Source: Flavobacteriales bacterium (GTDB lineage: Bacteria; Bacteroidota; Bacteroidia; Flavobacteriales; Flavobacteriaceae). Taken from it: a DNA stretch of 40,645 nucleotides. The stretch spans positions 1-40,645 of the forward strand of contig JAMOVT010000046.1 in assembly GCA_027061855.1 (NCBI GenBank), in the 5' to 3' direction. Below are positions 35,585-40,645 of this stretch, piece after piece. Each line of letters begins with the position of its first letter. The first letter of the stretch is position 1. The notes beneath the pieces are model-generated. The model ran no database searches and was not told where the DNA came from. It saw only the letters and a list, made by a program, of their open reading frames with translations. The position numbers and the translations under genes were made by a program.

Positions 35585-38500
35585 TTATTGAAGTTTAAAT
35601 TTAATTTTTAATTTTTCGAGGGATTTTACCATTTCCGGACTGAGTTTTATGCCTTTCTTTCTTTTCATTTTCACATTCAGATCAGGATTTTCCTTATCGA
35701 TAATTTGTACAAACATTTTTTGATTTCCTTGATTTTTTTCCATTAAAGCATGAACCTCATTAATCTTATCTCGGGTAACGGAATCGGCTGCCAGCACCAC
35801 TGACAAATCTTTGGGATTTTTTTCAAATACATCACTCAGCAGCTGGATATCTTTAATCCTTATACGCAACTGATTCGGGTTATGAAAATTCCTGTAAACA
35901 GTGATTTTGACCAACAAAAAAGTTTTCGGGACAAAAAAATGTTTATACTTTAAATAGTCTTCTTTCCATGCTTCCAACTCAATTGAATCCGTATAATCTT
36001 CCAATATCATTACTCCTTTGGTGCTGCCTGAATTAAAAACCTTTTCATAAGTTCCTGTCACCATCCCTCCTATTGTGATTTCTCTGTTGAGAAGCATTTC
36101 AAAACGTTTGTATTCTTCAATTTTTGCCGCTTTGTCTTCTTCGGATTCAACCAGTTCTTCTCCTTCTTGTTTTTCTTCGTTTCCCGTTTCACCGGATAAA
36201 GTACTAATCATTTTATTGATGGAGTAAATACTTTTTTGTACATAGTATTTGTATTGCATCAAAAAAGTATCGAGAGGATGTCCGGAAAGATATAAACCGG
36301 TTACTTCTTTTTCTTTTTCGAGTTTTTCCAAATCGGACCAAGGTTCACATTGAGGAATTTCGGGTTCCGGAATTTGCATATCGGCAGAATTGCCAAACAG
36401 AGAGGTTTGCATGGAAGCCTCATTTTTCTTAAAATCATTTCCGAACTTGATGGCTTTTTCCAAGAAACTCACGCCTTTACTGTCCGTTTGGAGATATTGG
36501 GCGCGATGCGTTCCTTCAAAATAATCAAAGGCACCTGCTTTGATTAAACTTTCTATGGTTCTTTTGTTTACCCGTCTTAAATCCACTCTCTTTATAAAAT
36601 CAAAAAAACTTTTATAAGGCCCGTTGGCTTCCCTTTCTTCAATAATGGCCTGGACGGCTTTGCTTCCTACATTTGCCGCTCCGCCCAAGCCATAACGGAT
36701 ATTTCCTTGTTTATTTACGGTATACAGATAATCGGATTCATTGATATCGGGAGGTAATACCTGGATTCCCATTCTTCGGGTTTCGATCATCAGGAAAGCC
36801 AGCTTGGAGGCATCATTGAGGTTATGCGAAAGAACCGCCGCCATATATTCCGAGGGATAATTGGCTTTGAGATAAGCTGTTTGATAAGCGACAATAGCAT
36901 AACTCACCGCATGAGAACGGTTAAAGGCATAGGAAGCAAAACTTTTCCAATCTTCCCATATTTTTTCAAGGATTTCCTTGGGATGACCGTTTTTCATACC
37001 TCCCTCGATGAATTTGGGTTTCATTTTGGCCAGAAGGTCGTGCTTTTTCTTTCCCATGGCTTTCCGCAGGTTATCCGCTTCACCACGAGTAAAATTGGCT
37101 AATTTTTGGGAAAGCAACATCACTTGCTCTTGATAAACGGTAATCCCATAAGTATTTTTCAATATTTCCTCCATCTCCGGCAGGTCGTACTGTACTTTTT
37201 CCTGTCCGTGTTTCCGCCGTATATAACTGGGAATTTTTTCCATCGGACCGGGACGATACAAGGCTACCATGGCAATGAGATCTTCAAATTCGGTAGGTCT
37301 CAATGCCATCAAATGTTTACGCATTCCGTCGGATTCGAATTGAAATACCGTCACTGTTTTTCCTTGTTGGAAAAGTTGATAGGTTTTTTTGTCTTCAAGT
37401 GTAATATTATCAATATCTATTTCTTCTCCGGTGCGTTGCTTTACCATCCTTATGGCATCACGAATCACGGTCAAGGTTTTGATTCCCAGGAAATCCATTT
37501 TTAACAATCCGGCATCTTCTACCACCGAGTTGTCAAACTGGGTCACATACATTTCAGAATCACCGGCTTTACGAATGGGAACAACATTATCGAGATCCGT
37601 AGGAGCAATGATAAAACCGCAAGCATGCAAACCGAGGTTACGCAAAGAGCCTTCCAATTTCCCCGCCGTTTGAATGGTATGAGCAGCGAGATCGTTTCCA
37701 CCGGCGATCGTGGCCAGTTCCAAAGCTTCCGATACTTGATCTTGCCCCTTGGTTTTGGCTTTTATTTTTTCTTCATCCCGGTTGAGAATCAAATCCAGGG
37801 ACACATGTGCTTTTTTGGCTAATTTATTGGTTTCATTGAGGTCGAATTCCATGGTACGTGCCGCATCACGAATAGCCGATTTTGCGGCCATCATTCCGTA
37901 GGTTGTAATTTGTGCCACCCGGTTTTTACCATATTTATTAATTACATATTCGATTACTTTCTCGCGCCCTTCATCGTCAAAATCCATATCTATATCGGGC
38001 ATGGAAACCCTTTCGGGGTTGAGAAAACGTTCAAAAAGCAATTGGTATTTAATGGGATCCACATTGGTAATTTCCAAGCAATAAGCTACGGCAGAACCCG
38101 CCGCCGACCCACGTCCAGGTCCTACCATTACTCCCATTTTCTTGGCTTCGCGTATAATATCCTGTACGATGAGAAAATAGCCCGGATAGCCTGTTTCTTC
38201 GATGGTTGCCAACTCAAAATCCAAACGTTCTTTGATCTCGGGAGTAATTTCTCCCCAACGTTTTTTGGCTCCTTCATAAGTTAAATAACGCAGATAGGCA
38301 TTTTCACCGCGCTTTCCTCCGTCCTCTTCATCCAAAGGATCTTTAAATTCTTCGGGGATGTCAAATTTCGGCAGCAAAATATCATTTTTCAGGCTATAAA
38401 TTTCTATTTTATCAATGATTTCATTAGTATTAATTATAGCCTGAGGCAAATCTTTAAAAAGTTCTTTCATCTCCTGTGGAGATTTAAAATAAAACTCATT

Positions 38501-40009
38501 ATTAGGCAAACCGAAACGGAATCCCCGCCCACGTCCTATGGGAGTAGATTTTTTTGCATTATCCCGGATACAAAGCAAAATATCTTGTGCATCGGCGTCT
38601 TCTTTTTCGAGATAATAAGTATTATTTGTAGCCACAATTTTTATATCATGTTTACGGGCAAAATCCAATAATACCCCGTTAACATGCTCCTCTTCTTCCA
38701 GGCCGTGGCGCATCAACTCTATATAATAATCCTCTCCGAATTCTTGTTTCCACCATTTGAGCGCTTCCTCTGCTTGCTTATCGCCCATGGTAAGAATCTT
38801 CTTGGAGATTTCGCCGTTGAGATTTCCACTGAGAACAATCAGGTGTTCCTTGTATTTTTTAATGGTTTCTTTTCCGATTCGCGGATTATAATAAAACCCC
38901 TCCGTTTGTGCAATAGAGGTAAGTTTTACGAGGTTTTGGTATCCTTGTTTGTTCTTGGCCAAAAAAACCGTGGGATATCCCGTATCCTTTTTGGATTTAT
39001 CGGTATGATCCTCCACTACATGCAGTTCTATCCCTACCACCGGTTTTATTTTTTCATGTTCCGGGGCGTTTTTATTGTGTTTAAGAATTTCTTCCACAAA
39101 ATGAAAGGCCCCCATCATATTATCATCATCGGTAATGGCCACTGCCGGCATGCCGTATTCTATGGTTTTTTTAACGAGTTCCTTGATTTTTATAGTGGAT
39201 TGCAGACGTGAATATTGGGTATGATTATGTAGGTGGGAAAAGGCTACTTCCGTAAGGTCTTCTTCTAAAACAACTTGACTTCTTCCCGTACCGCCATCTT
39301 TTTCTTTCCTCTTGAATTCCGCACTCCATTTTTTAAAACTCTTATGCTTTAAACCTACGAGTGAAATAGTTTCGGGATTATATTCCCTGAATTTTTGTAA
39401 ATATCCCGAGGGTTTTTCCAATTCCTCTTCGGTAAAAACCCCTCTGCGTATCAACTCCAAAAAAACTCGGGCGGTAGCCTCCACATCGGCAGTGGCATTA
39501 TGCGCTTCTACAAAATCTTCTCCAAATAAATGCCTGTATAATTCGCCTAATTTCGGGATTTTAAAGCGACCTCCCCGTCCTCCCGGCAATTGACAAAGTT
39601 CAGCGGTTTTTTCTGTGGCCGTATTGAGTTTTTTCATCTCCATTAAAGGAGTTTCTATACCGGCACGTAAAAATTCTGCTCCGGTAACATTTAAGTCGAA
39701 TTGGATATTGTGTCCAACTACAAATTCCGATTTGGAAAGGCTTTCATTAAAAATCTCCAATACCTCTTTCAAGTCTTTTCCTTCTTTCATGGCGAGTTCG
39801 GTGGAAATGCCGTGAATCTGTTCGGACTCAAAAGGGATATTGAAACCTTCGGGCTTAATTAAAAAATCTTTTTGTTCTATTAATTTTCCATATTCATCAT
39901 GCAGTTGCCAAGCGATTTGTATCACTCTGGGCCAGTTATCCAGATCGGTAATAGGAGCATTAAAATTCTTAGGTAAACCTGTGGTTTCCGTATCAAAAAT
40001 TAAATACAT
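35585..40009 (-). CDS. dnaE: DNA polymerase III alpha subunit with fused N-terminal DEDDh exonuclease
   Basis: A 1474-residue replicative polymerase. Residues 1-190 form a DnaQ-like 3'-5' exonuclease: FDTETTG has the first Asp and Glu, FDLNV the third acid, and HNATADVEAT the His and Asp. A PHP domain (about 255-440) opens with FSHLHNHTQYSRLQST. The polymerase core contains MPDIDMDFDDEGREKVI near residue 670, and GPGRGSAAGSAVAYCLEI upstream. HhH and OB-fold domains close the protein (GGMVTGTYEKV near 1270). The fusion puts proofreading in the same chain as synthesis, a known trait of many Bacteroidota. MATE follows directly. Confidence 0.97.
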   Translation of the reverse strand: MYLIFDTETTGLPKNFNAPITDLDNWPRVIQIAWQLHDEYGKLIEQKDFLIKPEGFNIPFESEQIHGISTELAMKEGKDLKEVLEIFNESLSKSEFVVGHNIQFDLNVTGAEFLRAGIETPLMEMKKLNTATEKTAELCQLPGGRGGRFKIPKLGELYRHLFGEDFVEAHNATADVEATARVFLELIRRGVFTEEELEKPSGYLQKFREYNPETISLVGLKHKSFKKWSAEFKRKEKDGGTGRSQVVLEEDLTEVAFSHLHNHTQYSRLQSTIKIKELVKKTIEYGMPAVAITDDDNMMGAFHFVEEILKHNKNAPEHEKIKPVVGIELHVVEDHTDKSKKDTGYPTVFLAKNKQGYQNLVKLTSIAQTEGFYYNPRIGKETIKKYKEHLIVLSGNLNGEISKKILTMGDKQAEEALKWWKQEFGEDYYIELMRHGLEEEEHVNGVLLDFARKHDIKIVATNNTYYLEKEDADAQDILLCIRDNAKKSTPIGRGRGFRFGLPNNEFYFKSPQEMKELFKDLPQAIINTNEIIDKIEIYSLKNDILLPKFDIPEEFKDPLDEEDGGKRGENAYLRYLTYEGAKKRWGEITPEIKERLDFELATIEETGYPGYFLIVQDIIREAKKMGVMVGPGRGSAAGSAVAYCLEITNVDPIKYQLLFERFLNPERVSMPDIDMDFDDEGREKVIEYVINKYGKNRVAQITTYGMMAAKSAIRDAARTMEFDLNETNKLAKKAHVSLDLILNRDEEKIKAKTKGQDQVSEALELATIAGGNDLAAHTIQTAGKLEGSLRNLGLHACGFIIAPTDLDNVVPIRKAGDSEMYVTQFDNSVVEDAGLLKMDFLGIKTLTVIRDAIRMVKQRTGEEIDIDNITLEDKKTYQLFQQGKTVTVFQFESDGMRKHLMALRPTEFEDLIAMVALYRPGPMEKIPSYIRRKHGQEKVQYDLPEMEEILKNTYGITVYQEQVMLLSQKLANFTRGEADNLRKAMGKKKHDLLAKMKPKFIEGGMKNGHPKEILEKIWEDWKSFASYAFNRSHAVSYAIVAYQTAYLKANYPSEYMAAVLSHNLNDASKLAFLMIETRRMGIQVLPPDINESDYLYTVNKQGNIRYGLGGAANVGSKAVQAIIEEREANGPYKSFFDFIKRVDLRRVNKRTIESLIKAGAFDYFEGTHRAQYLQTDSKGVSFLEKAIKFGNDFKKNEASMQTSLFGNSADMQIPEPEIPQCEPWSDLEKLEKEKEVTGLYLSGHPLDTFLMQYKYYVQKSIYSINKMISTLSGETGNEEKQEGEELVESEEDKAAKIEEYKRFEMLLNREITIGGMVTGTYEKVFNSGSTKGVMILEDYTDSIELEAWKEDYLKYKHFFVPKTFLLVKITVYRNFHNPNQLRIRIKDIQLLSDVFEKNPKDLSVVLAADSVTRDKINEVHALMEKNQGNQKMFVQIIDKENPDLNVKMKRKKGIKLSPEMVKSLEKLKIKFKLQ

Positions 40010-40142
40010 AGAAGATTTTTTTGGGTTATGAAAGCCGTCTTTTTAAAAAAGTAAAATTATCAAATTAATAGACAAGTTCCTCATTAACTTATTAACAAAA
40101 AGCCATAAAACGGTTTTGGCACAGGCTTTGTATATATCTGAT
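40010..40142. other. Non-coding region upstream of dnaE
   Basis: An AT-rich segment. On the minus strand a weak TAATTTTA box (40052-40059) could serve dnaE. On the plus strand it ends with the sigma54-like element at 40117-40132. No gene is supported. Confidence 0.4.
40117..40132 (+). promoter_or_regulatory. Sigma54 (RpoN)-type -24/-12 promoter candidate
   Basis: TGGCAC, five bases, then TTGTA fits the consensus TGGCAC-N5-TTGCW with one mismatch (GC to GT at -12). The GG and the -12 G have correct spacing. A start site near 40143 is expected. No enhancer-binding site was identified. Confidence 0.45.
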
Positions 40143-40225
40143 TACAATAAAACTTTGTTTTTTTCATAGTTGTATTTTTTTGGTTTCAATATGCGAGCCG
40201 GCCCAGTCCGGCTCGCATATTTTTT
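40143..40225 (+). ncRNA. Candidate small RNA between the sigma54-like promoter and an orphan terminator
   Basis: About 80 bases separate the predicted sigma54 start from the end of the T-tract at the terminator 40188-40225. No convincing open reading frame lies in between, and no known plus-strand gene lies upstream to need this terminator. The body is AT-rich with several T runs, followed by the GC-rich hairpin. Expression is not shown; a terminator left behind by a lost gene is an alternative. Confidence 0.3.
40188..40225 (+). terminator. Orphan plus-strand intrinsic terminator
   Basis: AATATGCGAGCCGG (40188-40201) pairs with its complement (40208-40221) around a 6-base loop and is followed by a T run. 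The minus-strand side has no T-tract after the hairpin, so it acts on plus-strand transcripts. Confidence 0.75.
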
Positions 40226-40274
40226 ATGGGGTATATGGGAAGTGTGGAGGGAAAAGGCTAATATGGAAAAGGCC

Positions 40275-40316
40275 GGATGTTGGATGTTGAATGACCGATG
40301 CAGGATGTTGGATGTA
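40275..40316. repeat. Heptanucleotide repeat, GGATGTT type
   Basis: Six consecutive 7-base units: GGATGTT, GGATGTT, GAATGAC, CGATGCA, GGATGTT, GGATGTA. The two-unit block recurs after exactly 28 bases, so the array may come from duplication of a four-unit segment. Confidence 0.8.
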
Positions 40317-40376
40317 TGGCGGAAAAAGGAAAAAGGGGCAAGGGACGAGGGAAAGGTGCGGATTGGCTTTGTTTCT

Positions 40377-40543
40377 TGCCGGAAATCAGGAACCGGAATA
40401 GTATCAGTTCTCACAACTTCGTCGGAGCACGGCGAGTATTTTGCGATCCCCAACTTTGTTGGGGACAAAATATATCGAGAACAAGACACGGATAAAGGAC
40501 GGATACCCGATGCCGGAAGTCGGGAACAGGAATAGGGTCAGTT
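40377..40543. repeat. Degenerate long direct repeat, about 134-base period
   Basis: The 33-base segment at 40377-40409 (TGCCGGAAATCAGG...) recurs at 40511-40543 (TGCCGGAAGTCGGG...), with about 28 identical positions. A second matching pair follows each copy: TATCGAGAACAAGACACGG near 40472 and TATCGAAAACTAGACACGG near 40578. Each copy has a hairpin between its two conserved blocks, so the unit is modular. Confidence 0.7.
40437..40472. repeat. Inverted repeat (hairpin) inside the first long repeat unit
   Basis: TCCCCAAC and GTTGGGGA pair around a TTT loop (40447-40465). Outer TATTTT and AAAATA add pairs after a small bulge. Confidence 0.65.
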
Positions 40544-40645
40544 TGAGTGATTTTTTCGAAGGTATGAGAAAAAATAGTATCGAAAACTAGACACGGCTAT
40601 TGCAATAAAACAGAGATCCCTCGTCGCTGCGCTCTGTCGGGATGA

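Larger units (their letters stand above)
40226..40645. other. Repeat-rich intergenic region to the window edge
   Basis: A 420-base stretch with no credible gene. Its first 140 bases are strongly G-rich and C-poor on the plus strand. It holds heptamer repeats at 40275-40316, a pair of long direct repeats (40377-40409 and 40511-40543), a second related pair, and hairpins at 40437-40472 and 40550-40575. Base use differs sharply from the neighbouring genes. Confidence 0.7.

Noticed and set aside
40084-40167. 27-codon minus-strand frame, MKKTKFYCNQIYTKPV...
   Set aside because: It has a good-looking start but is very short, overlaps the sigma54-like element on the other strand and has no supporting context.
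40226-40360. G-quadruplex in the G-rich strand
   Set aside because: Runs of GGG occur (for example near 40336-40351), but four runs of three G with short loops are not met.
40142-40489. Open frame of 115 codons on the minus strand with HTSNILHRSFNIQHP-like text
   Set aside because: This peptide text is the reverse reading of the heptamer repeats, a common false gene in Bacteroidota.
40170-40535. Open frame of 121 codons on the plus strand near the window end
   Set aside because: It runs through the terminator hairpin and the repeat arrays, has no family resemblance and no promoter at a sensible distance. Its openness reflects the stop-poor G-rich repeats.
1-40645. CRISPR array, prophage, insertion sequence or toxin-antitoxin locus
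   Set aside because: No regular repeat-spacer pattern, transposase, integrase, phage structural gene or toxin-antitoxin pair was seen on either strand.

Overview
The window is an AT-rich, densely coded chromosomal segment from a member of the Bacteroidota, most likely class Flavobacteriia. Several independent signs support this: promoter -7 boxes of the form TAnnTTTG in place of sigma70 -10 boxes; start codons with no Shine-Dalgarno sequence; an OmpP1/FadL-type porin; an OmpA protein with thrombospondin type 3 repeats; a DnaE with an N-terminal proofreading exonuclease fused to it; and a lipoprotein with an acidic stretch after the lipidated cysteine. The genus cannot be fixed from the sequence. 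No rRNA, tRNA, CRISPR array, insertion sequence, prophage or secretion-system cluster was seen.

Layout. 1-3.9 kb: tail of an unknown gene, a FadL-like porin, then folE-cysS on the minus strand. 3.9-7.1 kb: ppk2, rsmA and mgtE on the plus strand. 7.1-8.6 kb: a minus-strand pair, an OmpA-domain protein and a membrane-anchored helix-hairpin-helix protein. 8.6-10.5 kb: aat (leucyl/phenylalanyl transferase) and a class III aminotransferase. 10.6-14.4 kb: a minus-strand envelope-stress-like operon (DUF4870, PadR regulator, PspC protein, two small LiaI/LiaF-like membrane proteins) that ends in a CPBP protease gene broken by an in-frame TAA. 14.6-18.4 kb: a lipoprotein, pnuC, and an operon of Na+/H+ antiporter, DUF1684 lipoprotein and a very short beta-carbonic-anhydrase-like protein. 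18.5-21 kb: aspS and an arginyl-transferase-like gene. 21-25.6 kb: the classical rimP-nusA-infB operon on the minus strand. 25.8-29 kb: universal stress protein, zinc metallopeptidase, then upp, an amphipathic helical protein and an ArsC-like reductase. 29-31.6 kb: OmpA porin and kbl on the minus strand. 31.7-33.7 kb: ruvB and DUF808. 33.7-40 kb: thioredoxin and dnaE-MATE on the minus strand. 40.0-40.6 kb: a non-coding region with a sigma54-like promoter, an orphan terminator, heptamer repeats and degenerate longer repeats.

Most of the window is housekeeping: translation (cysS, aspS, rsmA, infB, nusA, rimP), replication and repair (dnaE, ruvB), cofactor and nucleotide metabolism (folE, pnuC, upp, ppk2) and envelope functions. 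Two aminoacyl-tRNA-protein transferases of different families lie about 12 kb apart, so the cell probably has a two-branch N-degron system. Convergent gene pairs are often separated by perfect symmetrical hairpins that can stop transcription from both sides. The most unusual items are the nonsense-interrupted CPBP gene, the sigma54-like promoter and terminator pair next to dnaE, the repeat-rich end of the window, the mini carbonic anhydrase operon, and the probably leaderless aat. I did not find a clear new multi-gene defence or biosynthetic system.
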